Origin: Pseudomonadota bacterium
GTDB taxonomy: Bacteria > Pseudomonadota > Gammaproteobacteria > Steroidobacterales > Steroidobacteraceae
DNA: 64,000 nucleotides
Assembly: GCA_021847105.1 (NCBI GenBank)
Contig: JAJZUT010000010.1
Span: 62,001 to 126,000 of the forward strand
Direction: 5' to 3'
Under the pieces are notes generated by a model that saw nothing but the letters and a program-made list of their open reading frames with translations, was not told the DNA's origin and made no database searches. The translations under genes and the position numbers were made by a program. This document shows positions 17,180-26,194 of the stretch, piece after piece. Numbering within the stretch: position 1 is the stretch's first letter; each line of letters starts with the position of its first letter.

Positions 17180-17195
17180 TTATATCAACATATAA
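17180..17195. promoter_or_regulatory. Palindrome TTATATCAACATATAA
   Basis: Perfect 6-base arms with a 4-base spacer, 40 bases upstream of the MttB-family start. It may be a second half of the control region or the -10 region of the promoter. Confidence 0.35.
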
Positions 17196-17235
17196 ACGGC
17201 CGGTGCGTGCCGTTTCAGCATGGTGGATCGTCCGC

Positions 17236-18765
17236 ATGCCCAATGACAGCCGCCCAGCACGCCGTGCGCGACGACCTGCGGCCCATGCGCCCGAGCGCAA
17301 GCCGATCCCCGATCCTGGATTGCACTTCGGCGCCACCGCCGCGTACGAACCGGTGCCGCGGGAGTGCATCGGCCAGCTGGTGGAGGGCGCGCTCACGCTC
17401 ATGCGTGATTGCGGTGTGGCCTTTGATCCGGATACGCCCGAACTGAAGTTGTTTCGAGACGCGCATTGCGATGTCGCAACCGATGGCACCGTGCGCTTCC
17501 CAGCGCAGCTGGTGCGCGATGCGCTGGCCTCGACGGCGAAGAGCGTCAAGCTCTGGGATCGGACGGCGAGGCGCTATATCGAACTCGATGATCGGCACAC
17601 CTGGTTCATCCCCGGCATGACCTGCATCAAGATCTTCGACGCCGAAACCGGCGAGCCGCGACCGAGCGACGGGGATGATCTGGCGCGGGTGACCCGGGTC
17701 GCCGACGCGCTGCCCAACATGGATGCGGTCTGCGTCGCAGTGAAGAACGTGGCGCGGTCCGACATTCACGGCGAAATCGAGGAATTCGCCATCATGGCGG
17801 CCAACACCACCAAGCCGCTTGAATACCTGTGTGAGTATGCCGAGTCGCTTGATCCGGTGCTCGAGATGGCCGCGGCGATACGTGGCGGCGCCAGCGCGCT
17901 ATTTGAGAAGCCGTACTTCCTGCAGATCATCACGCCGCTACCGCTGAATTACCCGCGCTCGCACGTCGAACAGCTCGTCAAGTGCGTGCGCGCCGGCGTG
18001 CCGGTGAGTGTCGGCACGCTGCCGATTGGTGGCGCATCCACTCCCATCACCACGGCTGGCTGCATCGTGAACAGCCTGGCGACCGACTTCGCCGGCATGG
18101 TGCTCGCGCAACTGGTGCGGCGCGGATCATTCTGCATCGGCAGCTCCGATGTCTCGTTCATGGAGCCCGCCACCGGCGGTATCGGCAATCTCGCTCAGGC
18201 GTCCCTGGCCGACATGTTGATGTGCCAGGTGCGCAGACACCTGGGTCTGCCCTCGTTCACCGGCATTGGTGGCCAGGGTGCGGCCCGTCGTTTCAATCAG
18301 GACGCGGTGGCCGAGATCTGTCTCGGCATGATGCAGGCCTTCTACAGCCGTCCGGCGACGCTCGATTACCTCGGCTCGCTCGACCAGGGGCTGACCTTCT
18401 CGCTGCACGCTCTGTGTCTGTGCGACGACCTGGCCGCCTTGCTGCGCACATTGTGGCAGGGGCTAACCATTGATGCGGACTCCATCGGCCTTGACCTTGC
18501 CCGCGAGGTCGGTGCACGCGGCAATTATCTTGGACATCCACACACGGCTGCGCACTGCCGCGAGCACCTCTGGGAGAGTCGTTACTTCGGTGCGCGCTTG
18601 CCGGTGAGCACCGGCGCCCTGGTCGATGAGGAATTGCTGGCGCGGATCGATGCGGACGTACGTGCCCTCTCGTCGCATCGCCCTGAGCCGCTTGACAGCG
18701 CACTGGAGGCGCGTCTGCGCGTGATCCGCGAGGAGTTCGCGGCGTGCCATCGGCCGCCGGCATGA
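17236..18765 (+). CDS. MttB-family corrinoid methyltransferase, non-pyrrolysine type
   Basis: 509 aa, the usual length of the trimethylamine methyltransferase superfamily. Typical segments are GIGGQGAARRFNQDAVAEICL and the Gly-rich VSTGALVDEELLARI region. The reading frame is open, with no in-frame amber codon, so it belongs to the MtgB-like group rather than pyrrolysine MttB. Characterised members demethylate glycine betaine, carnitine or proline betaine onto a corrinoid protein. No corrinoid protein or its activator is seen in the window, although B12 uptake genes lie 16 kb away. The ATG at 17236 is placed downstream of the operator palindromes; longer frames would run through them. Role: alternative demethylation of the quaternary amine, inferred. 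Confidence 0.82.
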   Translation: MPNDSRPARRARRPAAHAPERKPIPDPGLHFGATAAYEPVPRECIGQLVEGALTLMRDCGVAFDPDTPELKLFRDAHCDVATDGTVRFPAQLVRDALASTAKSVKLWDRTARRYIELDDRHTWFIPGMTCIKIFDAETGEPRPSDGDDLARVTRVADALPNMDAVCVAVKNVARSDIHGEIEEFAIMAANTTKPLEYLCEYAESLDPVLEMAAAIRGGASALFEKPYFLQIITPLPLNYPRSHVEQLVKCVRAGVPVSVGTLPIGGASTPITTAGCIVNSLATDFAGMVLAQLVRRGSFCIGSSDVSFMEPATGGIGNLAQASLADMLMCQVRRHLGLPSFTGIGGQGAARRFNQDAVAEICLGMMQAFYSRPATLDYLGSLDQGLTFSLHALCLCDDLAALLRTLWQGLTIDADSIGLDLAREVGARGNYLGHPHTAAHCREHLWESRYFGARLPVSTGALVDEELLARIDADVRALSSHRPEPLDSALEARLRVIREEFAACHRPPA

Positions 18766-18818
18766 GTCGCGCAGCGCGAGGCTGTGGGTATGCTGTCCGA
18801 GGTCGCGCAGTCCGTCGT

Positions 18819-20294
18819 TCAGGCGCCTTCGGCAGACCTCTCGAGCGCGGCGTGCCGAGATGCGACGGACGTGGCCACGGGCGAGTCGAGCCCCACATCT
18901 GCCGCGGCCGCCGCGCGCCGGTCCGCCTCGAGGTCAAGGGAGCGGCAGGAGATGATGTAGGTGCCGGCCGACACCGGCAGGCCGATCAGGATGGACAGGT
19001 CTGCTCCGCCGAGCGCGTGTGCAATCGGTCCGGTGTACAGGCCGGTACTGAAGAAGGGCACCATAGCGAGGAAGCCGACGGCGTAGGCGAGCAGGCCATG
19101 CCAGTTCCAGCGCCCATACATTCCGTGCGGATTGAAGATCTCTCTCACCGAATAATGGCCTTTGCGCACCAGATAGAAATCCGCCAAGTTGATCGCGGTC
19201 CACGGCGTGAACAGGTAGAGCAGGACTTCCAGCAGATCGGAGAAGTGCCGCAGGAAATTGCTGGAGGATTCGAGCGCAATGGCCGTGGACAGCACGAGTG
19301 CGGGCACCAGACTCGCGAGCCGCTTCGCGGCAGTGCTGCGCAGGGGTTTGAACGTGTCCCACACGCTGAGCAGCGTCAGCGACGTACCGTAATAATTGAG
19401 CGCGGAGATGGTCACGAGCCCGAGCAGGGAGCTGATCAGCAACACCGTGCCGAAGCCAGGCAGCATGCCATTGGCAGCGCGCTGCAGCGCGGCGGGAACA
19501 TTCAGCCCGGGAGCGACTGCAGCTGCGACGCTGCCTACCAGCATCATCCACGTGCCGCCGATGAAGGCGCCGAGGTAGGTCCACCAGAAAGAAGCGCGCA
19601 CGCTCACCGTGTGTGGCAGGTAGCGAGAGTAGTCGGACACGTAGATCGACCAGCTCAGCTGATAGGATGCGGCAGCCAGCAACTGCGTCAGGAACGGGAT
19701 CAGCCTGAAATCGGACGGACTCAGCTCGGCGGCGGGGATCGGCAGCAGCCACACCGCACAGAGTGTGAACACTGTAAGAATCCCGATCATGAAGAACGCG
19801 AGACTGCGCTGCGCGAGATGGATCGAATCGTAGCCGACCGCCGCGAGGCTTGCAGCGAGCAAGGCGAAGCCGATCACGACGCCGCTCGAGCCAAGCGGGA
19901 GCGTGCCGAACAGCGCATGCAGCGCCTGCACCGCCAGCACTTGGTTGAAAGCGTTGTAACCGATGTAGCTCACCAGTGCCACGACCCAGACCAGCAGGGC
20001 GCCCACATAGCCGAATTGTGGACGCGACTGAATCATCTGCGGCAGGCCGAGTTGCGGGCCCTGCGCGGAATGAAACGCCATGAAGAACGTGCCGATCGCG
20101 CAGCCGAGTACTACCGCGGTCGCGGTCCAGAACAAATTACCGCCGAGGGCGAGGCCGAGCACCCCGACTGCGAGCGTAGCGAGATGCGCATCCCCGGAGA
20201 ACCACACGGGCCAGAGATGCCATACTTTGCCGTGACGTTCGGCAAGTGGCACGTAGTCGATGGAGCGTTTCTCGAGGAACGTGGCACTAGCCAT
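18819..20294 (-). CDS. NCS1-family permease (nucleobase:cation symporter-1)
   Basis: 491 aa with about 12 hydrophobic segments, a charged N-terminus and an NCS1-like pattern (VWFSGDAHLATLAVG near the start, NLADFYLVRKGHY near the end). ATG 20294 is chosen because GGAGAT lies 8 bases upstream; the longer frame from 20333 has no ribosome site. It is divergent from the carnitine dehydrogenase gene and shares its promoter region with a class A palindrome. Known NCS1 proteins move purines, pyrimidines, hydantoins or thiamine. The position suggests an amine or betaine substrate instead, which is speculative. Confidence 0.82.
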   Translation of the reverse strand: MASATFLEKRSIDYVPLAERHGKVWHLWPVWFSGDAHLATLAVGVLGLALGGNLFWTATAVVLGCAIGTFFMAFHSAQGPQLGLPQMIQSRPQFGYVGALLVWVVALVSYIGYNAFNQVLAVQALHALFGTLPLGSSGVVIGFALLAASLAAVGYDSIHLAQRSLAFFMIGILTVFTLCAVWLLPIPAAELSPSDFRLIPFLTQLLAAASYQLSWSIYVSDYSRYLPHTVSVRASFWWTYLGAFIGGTWMMLVGSVAAAVAPGLNVPAALQRAANGMLPGFGTVLLISSLLGLVTISALNYYGTSLTLLSVWDTFKPLRSTAAKRLASLVPALVLSTAIALESSSNFLRHFSDLLEVLLYLFTPWTAINLADFYLVRKGHYSVREIFNPHGMYGRWNWHGLLAYAVGFLAMVPFFSTGLYTGPIAHALGGADLSILIGLPVSAGTYIISCRSLDLEADRRAAAAADVGLDSPVATSVASRHAALERSAEGA

Positions 20295-20345
20295 CAGCTC
20301 TATCTCCAGTGCCGCACCGGCAAATGACCCCACCGCGGCAAATCT

Positions 20346-20374
20346 GTTTATATTATGACTTCAATATTATAAAA
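20346..20374. promoter_or_regulatory. Class A operator upstream of cdhA and the NCS1 permease
   Basis: TATTATGACTTCAATATTA (20351-20369) is an imperfect palindrome in an AT-rich island. Its complement aligns with the site before cdhC at 27625-27655: both contain ATTGAA, a two-base variable step, CATAAT and TAAAC. The BetI-like TetR gene directly downstream of cdhA is the obvious candidate ligand-responsive repressor. Confidence 0.55.
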
Positions 20375-20415
20375 TGCCGCCACCAGCCGCAAGTTGTCGG
20401 CGGGAGGTAATGCAA

Positions 20416-21900
20416 GTGGCAGTCGAGAGCATGAGACGTGTCAAAACGCTGGGTCTGCTGGGTACCGGGGTGATCGGCGGCGGCTGGGCCGCGCGCGCAC
20501 TGCACTTCGGCATCGATGTGATCGCAGCCGATGTCAATCCACGAATGGAAGAGTGGATCCGCGGCGCGGTCGCCAACGCCGAGGGCGCACTGGCGCGTCT
20601 GACCAGCGCGCCGCTGCCACCGAAGGGCACGCTGTCCTTCACCACCGATGCCGCCGACATGGCACGACGCGTGGACTTCATTCAGGAGAATATCCCCGAG
20701 CAATTGGAGCTGAAGCAGAAGATGCTCGCCGACGTCAGCCGGCACGCGCCGGCGGACGTATTGATTGCCTCGAGCACTTCCGGTCTGATGCCCTCGGACT
20801 TGCAGCGCGACATGCGCTTTCCGGAACGCTTGCTGGTCGCCCATCCGTTCAATCCGGTGTATCTGCTGCCGCTCGTCGAACTGGTCGGCGGCAAGGCGAC
20901 GGCACCCGAGGCGCTGACGGCGGCTGCTGCCTTCTTCCGTTACATCGGCATGCATCCTCTGCAGGTGCGCCGCGAAGTGCCCGGTCATCTTACCGACCGT
21001 CTGCAGGAGGCACTGTGGCGCGAAATCCTGCATATGGTCAACGATGGGGTCGCCAGCACCGGGGAGCTCGATGAGTCGATCATCTACGGTCCCGGCCTGC
21101 GCTGGGCCGCCATGGGTACAAACCTGATCTATCATCTCGCCGGGGGTGAGACTGGCATGCGCCATATGCTGCGCCAGTTCGGGCCCTGTCTCAAATGGCC
21201 GTGGACGCGGCTCGAAGCGCCGGAACTCACCGAAGAGCTGATCGACCGGATGGTCGAGGGCACGCAAGCACAGGCTGCGGGCCGCTCCATCCGGGAGCTC
21301 GAGCGGCTGCGCGATGACTATTTGGTGGCCATTCAGCAGGTGCTCAAGCAGTTCGACATCGGCGCCGGCTCCACGCTGCGCGCGCTCGAGGAGCGCCTCT
21401 ACGCCGATAGCGCCACCCATCTGCAGGCCGCAGCGGCGGCGGACCAGCCGCTACAGACGCTGCAAACCGACGTGCGTGCTGAGTGGGTCGATCGCAGCGG
21501 AAGGTTGAGCGAATCGCGCTGTCTGCAGGTGTTCGCCGATGCCTCGGACGCGCTGTTCCAGGTGAACGGTGCCGCGGGTGGCGAGCGGGAGTTCATCGCC
21601 ATGCACAGTCAACTGGCGCATCACGCTCGCGCTGGCGCACTCGAGCCGATAGCGGTGAGCACGCAGGTGCTGGGGGTCGACGACAACCGTATCAGTCTGT
21701 TCCACTGGCTCAAGCGCCGCACCGACGGGCAGCTGATTGCCACGGCGCAGCAGCTGTACCGGTATGCCGATGCGTCCTCAGGTGCGCCCGCGCCCCTCGA
21801 GGAATCGGCTCGCAAGGCGTTGCAGGCCCTGCGGACTGCCCATGCCCGGTTGCCAGTTCCCGAGCAGGCCCAAAGTCCTGTAGCCTTGGGCGGTAGCTGA
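20416..21900 (+). CDS. cdhA: L-carnitine 3-dehydrogenase fused to a thioesterase-like domain
   Basis: 494 aa. A Rossmann NAD domain (GLLGTGVIGGGW, residues 13-24) and the 3-hydroxyacyl-CoA dehydrogenase-type catalytic segment (VAHPFNPVYLLPLVELV, His143) lead into the C-terminal helical domain. A hotdog-fold region follows at about 352-465. The family oxidises L-carnitine to 3-dehydrocarnitine, and some members are natural fusions to betainyl-CoA thioesterase. Here the hotdog signature is DRSGR (359-363) where the stand-alone thioesterase of this cluster has DYNGH, so that half looks inactive. GTG 20416 lies 8 bases after GGGAGG; ATG 20410 (2 bases away) and ATG 20374 are in frame but poorly spaced. 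A BetI-like regulator gene follows after 22 bases. Confidence 0.85.
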   Translation: MAVESMRRVKTLGLLGTGVIGGGWAARALHFGIDVIAADVNPRMEEWIRGAVANAEGALARLTSAPLPPKGTLSFTTDAADMARRVDFIQENIPEQLELKQKMLADVSRHAPADVLIASSTSGLMPSDLQRDMRFPERLLVAHPFNPVYLLPLVELVGGKATAPEALTAAAAFFRYIGMHPLQVRREVPGHLTDRLQEALWREILHMVNDGVASTGELDESIIYGPGLRWAAMGTNLIYHLAGGETGMRHMLRQFGPCLKWPWTRLEAPELTEELIDRMVEGTQAQAAGRSIRELERLRDDYLVAIQQVLKQFDIGAGSTLRALEERLYADSATHLQAAAAADQPLQTLQTDVRAEWVDRSGRLSESRCLQVFADASDALFQVNGAAGGEREFIAMHSQLAHHARAGALEPIAVSTQVLGVDDNRISLFHWLKRRTDGQLIATAQQLYRYADASSGAPAPLEESARKALQALRTAHARLPVPEQAQSPVALGGS

Positions 21901-21922
21901 TCGTTCGGAGTGCTCGAGTGGA

Positions 21923-22570
21923 ATGCCCAAGATAGTCGACCATGCTCAGCGTCGCGACGAGATCGCGGTGGTGGCGTGCCGGGTGGTCGCCCGGTACGGA
22001 TTCGAGCAGGCGACGATCGTGCGCATCGCGCGTGAGGCGGGTTACACCACCGGGATGGTGGCGCACTACTTCGACACCAAGCAGGACATCATCATCGCGG
22101 CATTGCGGCTGATTCTGCGCCGCATCGAGCACCGGCTCACCCGCCCGCCGGAGGGGGGTGGGGAGCCGGACCTACTGGCGCTGCTCTCCGAGGCGCTGCC
22201 CATTGATGCCGCGCGCTTTACCGAATGCGCCTTCTGGACCGCCTTCTGGGGTCAGGTGGCGGCTGATAAACGCCTCAAGCGCATCAACAGTCTGATGCAT
22301 CGTGCCTATATGCAGCTGTTCGAGCGCTGTCTGGCGCGCGGCTGGCCGCAGTGGACCGGCTGGTCCACCGATACCCGGCAGCGCGTGCTGCGTTCGGTCG
22401 TGACGTTCATCAACGGATTGACCGCCAGCACCGTTGCGAGCCCCGGCGACTGGCCAGCCGCACGGCAGATCGAGCAGCTGCGGCTGCATCTGGATATGGT
22501 GCAGGCCTGGGCCGATCGGCCCACTCAGCCCGATGCAGGACCGGCGCGACTCGCGCGCGCGCGTCGCTAG
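21923..22570 (+). CDS. TetR/BetI-family transcriptional regulator
   Basis: 215 aa. The N-terminal HTH (residues about 10-55: ARYGFEQATIVRIAREAGYT then GMVAHYFDTKQDI) is close to that of BetI, the choline-responsive repressor. The C-terminal part carries an ECAFWTAFWGQ segment typical of BetI-like ligand domains. It is transcribed with cdhA and probably senses carnitine or a product of it. The class A palindromes at 1907, 20351 and 27625 are its probable operators; this assignment rests on position only. Confidence 0.85.
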   Translation: MPKIVDHAQRRDEIAVVACRVVARYGFEQATIVRIAREAGYTTGMVAHYFDTKQDIIIAALRLILRRIEHRLTRPPEGGGEPDLLALLSEALPIDAARFTECAFWTAFWGQVAADKRLKRINSLMHRAYMQLFERCLARGWPQWTGWSTDTRQRVLRSVVTFINGLTASTVASPGDWPAARQIEQLRLHLDMVQAWADRPTQPDAGPARLARARR

Positions 22571-22797
22571 AGCATTACCCCGAGAGGGCTCGCAGCCGGC
22601 TCTGCGCAGTGTGCGGCCACCCAGTCGTGACCGGCGCGAGTGCCCTAGGCGAGTACGCCCGGGGATTCCACGGATCTGGGGGCGGAATCGGCTCGGGTGG
22701 TGAGCACAACCGCCTTCGGAGCCGATGGTGACGACAGCGTGAATGCGCAGCACGGTTCCGGTGGCGGCCGTCCCTGGCCTACAACCGGAGGGACCGA

Positions 22798-25170
22798 TTA
22801 GAACGTCAGTGATCGCGAGTACTCGATCGTCACAGTCGCTGGACGCATGGTCGCGACCTCGGGAGTGACCACGCCGGCAGCGGTGTATTGCGCGTAGCCG
22901 ACGTAACCCAGATCGCCGAGATTGGGTTTGGCGTTGGTGAGATTACTGCCATTCAGTGACAGTTCGGAGCGACCCCAATCCACCCCGATCCGCGCGTCCA
23001 CGAGCGAGTAGCTCGGTCGCGTGGCGAGGGCGCCAGCTCCCCCGTTGAGCAGCGACTGGCTGCTGTCGGTGTAGCTGTAGTCGCCCGACACGAATCCACT
23101 CATGTCGGCCGTGATCGAGTGGCGATACACGCCGCCGGCCGATGCCGTCCAGGCCGGCACACCCATGATGTGCGAGCCCGGCGTCAGTCCGACGATCTGC
23201 AGCGCACCGGGGTTGGTGATGTCGGTCTTCTCATAGCCGACGCCAAGCCGCAACTGCAGCCGCTGCGTCACGTAGCCCATGGCCTCGAATTCAGCCCCGT
23301 CGATCTTGGCTTTGTTACCGTTGATCTCGAAGTACGAACCGCAAGGCAGCGCGACCTGCTGCTGAATGTTGTTCCAGTCGATGTGGAACCCGTCCGCGGT
23401 GAGCAGCAACTGCGGATTTTGCAGCTGCACTTTGGCTCCCGCTTCGTAGGTCCATAGCGTGTCCGACTTCAGGTGAGTGATGTCGTTGACGGGCAGGTTC
23501 GGTTCGGCGCAGAAGGGCAGGAAAGCCTGCGCATTGCCGGCGCGAAAGCCCTTGGAGGCTGAGACGTACAGCATGGTTGATTTGTTCGCCTGATAAGACA
23601 GCGCGAACTTCGGGTCGGTGCCCTGCTGACTGTTGTGCTGCGGGGCGCTCGGGGTCAGGCCGAAGTTCATGAAGCCGTTGGCGATGTAGTCGCTGGTTTG
23701 ACGTAACCAATACTGGCGCGCACCGAGCGTCAGAGTGAACTTGCGGGCGAACTTCACGTAGACCTGTCCGAAGATCGCGTAGTCCTTTTCGGTGCCCGGA
23801 TTGCGCTGAGTCCAGATCAGATCATTCGGCCACGGTCCGACCACCGCATTGTTGGCCGATGCGGCGACCAGGCCCTGGGCATAGGTCGGCGGGATCACGA
23901 ATAGAGCTCGGGAGTTTGATACGAAAACGCCGAACGTTCCGCTTATTCCGTGGATCGGGTCAAACGAGAAGCGAGTCTCACTGTTGAACTGGTTGAAGTA
24001 GTGCTCGCCGTTCCACAGATACGGCTGCGCAGGCAGACCCGAGACCTGGTAGTAGGAGCTGAAGATCTGCTGGGTGCCGTAGGTCGAGTCCTCGATGTCC
24101 TGCGTATGCCGGTGGAAATAGCTGTTGGCCGAGACCAGGTCCCATCCGTGACCGCGGTACTTCAGCTCGAGCGAAGACATGCCCCAACGGTCCTTGGCCG
24201 TCGGTTGCACGTCAAACGCGCGATTGAGCGTATAGACCGGCTTGAAGGCCGGCAGGGGCGCGAAAGCCGCCGGGAAGCCATGGTCCTGTTGCTCCTGAGC
24301 CATCACGCGCAGTTCGGCGCTGAACCGGTGGGTGATGTCCCACAGCGCCGTAACACTGCCGCCGTACGTGCTGATCGCACCCTGGTCGCCGACGCTGGTG
24401 CGCGGCACGGCGAGAAACGGGTTGGTCACCCCGGGGCTCGAGGAACTCGTGGGGAAGGTGCGGGTGAGGTAGCCCGCATCGTGGTTGTAGAAGCCGACGA
24501 TTCGCAGACCGAGTTTGTGCCGCAGCAGCGGCAGGTTGAGGATCGCACTGCCGCCGGCATCGGGGCTGCCGCCGCCGGAGGTCAGCCCGCCGTGCGCCGC
24601 AATGTGCAGCGTGCGGCGAACCAGGTTCGGCTGACGAGTCACCAACTTGATGTTGCCGCCGAGGGAACTCTCACCGTAGAGCGTGCCCTGCGGACCTTTG
24701 AGGACCTGGATGCTCGAGATGTCGACAATGCGCGGATCCACCGAACTCGGCATCGGCGTATCGTCGAGGTAGACGCCGGTCGCGCCGGAGGTGCCGAACA
24801 GATTTTGACCGGTGATGCCGCGGATTGCGATGGTGCGCGCATCCGCGATACCGGTCGGACCACCGCCGTAGGTGAACGACAGGTTCGGCGTCATTGCCGC
24901 GTAATCGTCGAATGACTTGATGTGGAAATCGTGCAAGGCCTGAGCAGTGAACGCGGTGATGCTTTCGGGAACCTTGGAGAGCAGCTGTCGGCGCTTTTGC
25001 GCGGTGACGACGATTTCCTGCAGTGTGCCGGAGGAGCCGTTCCCGATGGCTGTGGCCGCCGGGGCAGCGTGCGCCGAGAAGGGGAAATACGCGCCGGCGC
25101 CGGCGATCAGCAAGGCGGTAAGCGGCACATGGTGCGTTCGACGCGTCGGCGGGCGGGGTTTCAGAGGCAT
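22798..25170 (-). CDS. TonB-dependent outer-membrane receptor
   Basis: 790 aa. A signal peptide (about residues 1-35, ending SAHA) precedes a TonB-box-like LQEIVVTAQKR, a plug domain with IRGITGQNLFGTSGATGVYL, and a 22-strand barrel ending in EYSRSLTF with a terminal Phe. ATG 25170 has GGAGA 8 bases upstream. It is the last gene of the cdhC-cdhB-hydrolase operon, 61 bases after the hydrolase, which suggests uptake of a large or scarce carnitine derivative such as acylcarnitine. Its layout is like receptors from organisms rich in such transporters. Iron uptake cannot be excluded. Confidence 0.88.
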   Translation of the reverse strand: MPLKPRPPTRRTHHVPLTALLIAGAGAYFPFSAHAAPAATAIGNGSSGTLQEIVVTAQKRRQLLSKVPESITAFTAQALHDFHIKSFDDYAAMTPNLSFTYGGGPTGIADARTIAIRGITGQNLFGTSGATGVYLDDTPMPSSVDPRIVDISSIQVLKGPQGTLYGESSLGGNIKLVTRQPNLVRRTLHIAAHGGLTSGGGSPDAGGSAILNLPLLRHKLGLRIVGFYNHDAGYLTRTFPTSSSSPGVTNPFLAVPRTSVGDQGAISTYGGSVTALWDITHRFSAELRVMAQEQQDHGFPAAFAPLPAFKPVYTLNRAFDVQPTAKDRWGMSSLELKYRGHGWDLVSANSYFHRHTQDIEDSTYGTQQIFSSYYQVSGLPAQPYLWNGEHYFNQFNSETRFSFDPIHGISGTFGVFVSNSRALFVIPPTYAQGLVAASANNAVVGPWPNDLIWTQRNPGTEKDYAIFGQVYVKFARKFTLTLGARQYWLRQTSDYIANGFMNFGLTPSAPQHNSQQGTDPKFALSYQANKSTMLYVSASKGFRAGNAQAFLPFCAEPNLPVNDITHLKSDTLWTYEAGAKVQLQNPQLLLTADGFHIDWNNIQQQVALPCGSYFEINGNKAKIDGAEFEAMGYVTQRLQLRLGVGYEKTDITNPGALQIVGLTPGSHIMGVPAWTASAGGVYRHSITADMSGFVSGDYSYTDSSQSLLNGGAGALATRPSYSLVDARIGVDWGRSELSLNGSNLTNAKPNLGDLGYVGYAQYTAAGVVTPEVATMRPATVTIEYSRSLTF

Positions 25171-25231
25171 ATCAGGATTCTCCGCAATGGGTGGAGAGAT
25201 GAATTCAGAGGGACAGTCTGTCGCGCCTCGC

Positions 25232-26194
25232 TCAATTGCCAGCGGCATAGCGGCTGACGTTCGCGGCGGGATTGAGGAATGCGTTGATCACCGCGGCGCA
25301 GCCGCGCGGATTTTCCCAGAATGGGTTGTGCCCGAGCCCTGGGAAAATCACGACCTTAGCGTGCGGGAGCGCGCGCTCGAGCGAGCGGCGCATCGGCGGC
25401 AGCATGATTGGGTCGTCGCTGCCCCAGATGAGCAGGGTCGGGGCCTTGAGCCTCGGCAACGTACGGGCGAGATCGTTGAGCTCATCCGGGCTGAGGCTCT
25501 GGCCGAGCACCGCAAGCCACACGCGCAGCGGAATTGCGGCAGCATTACGGCGTTCGCGGCGCAGGAAGCGGGGATCGACCGGCGTCGGCGAGGACCACCA
25601 TGCACGCATGAATTTCGAGTCGGGGTTGAGCGGCTCCTTCAGCTTGCGGATCTGCGCCGTCCAGTCGTACTGCGGCTTGCCGTCCGCCGCAGGCGGCGGC
25701 GCCGAGGCGGTCGAGGAGATGAGGATTACCCGCTGCGTGCGCTGCGGCCAATTTTCCGCGAACGTCTGGGCAACGATGCTGCCCAGTGAATGCCCGACAA
25801 TGTCCGCCCGGCGCACGTGCAGTGCATCGAGCAGGAGCTTTACATCGTAGGCGAAATCGTAGCGGCTATAGCAGCACGCTGGCTTGCTCGAGCTGCCGTG
25901 TCCGCGCAGGTCCGGGAGGATCAGGCGGAAGTGCTTCGAGAGGTACGGAACGAGCGACGCCCAGTCGAGGTCGCTGTCGGTGTAGCCGTGAATGAGTACC
26001 ACGGGCGTACCGTTGCGCGGCCCGAGTTGCACGTACGCGAGACGGATGCCGTCGGGTAGCGCGATGGAGTGTCGTGCGGCATCGAGTGAACGCAGATGAA
26101 TGCGAGGCGGCGGGGCAGCAGTCGCGGAGAGGGTCACCAGGGCCAGTGCAGCGGCGATCGGCCAGCGGGCCCGAAGGAATGCGGTCTTGATCAT
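25232..26194 (-). CDS. Exported alpha/beta hydrolase, candidate acylcarnitine hydrolase (HocS-like)
   Basis: 320 aa with an N-terminal signal peptide (ALALVTLSATAA) and the alpha/beta-hydrolase triad: the nucleophile elbow GHSLGS, an acid in WGSDDP and a His in GLGHNPFWE. The oxyanion region is HGYTDSD. The start overlaps the thioesterase stop (ATGA). In Pseudomonas aeruginosa a hydrolase of this family (HocS) is encoded in the carnitine catabolic operon with cdhC, cdhA and cdhB and hydrolyses short-chain acylcarnitines. The shared neighbourhood supports the same role here, with the signal peptide placing it in the periplasm, next to the TonB receptor. Confidence 0.78.
   Translation of the reverse strand: MIKTAFLRARWPIAAALALVTLSATAAPPPRIHLRSLDAARHSIALPDGIRLAYVQLGPRNGTPVVLIHGYTDSDLDWASLVPYLSKHFRLILPDLRGHGSSSKPACCYSRYDFAYDVKLLLDALHVRRADIVGHSLGSIVAQTFAENWPQRTQRVILISSTASAPPPAADGKPQYDWTAQIRKLKEPLNPDSKFMRAWWSSPTPVDPRFLRRERRNAAAIPLRVWLAVLGQSLSPDELNDLARTLPRLKAPTLLIWGSDDPIMLPPMRRSLERALPHAKVVIFPGLGHNPFWENPRGCAAVINAFLNPAANVSRYAAGN

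Noticed and set aside
17236..18765. Pyrrolysine-containing trimethylamine methyltransferase
   Set aside because: The frame is open throughout with no in-frame amber codon, so it is a non-pyrrolysine member.
18744..20327. 527-codon forward frame opposite the NCS1 permease
   Set aside because: Composition (Gln/Glu/Arg/His) is typical of the complement of a membrane protein gene; the reverse strand encodes a clear 12-segment permease with a ribosome site.
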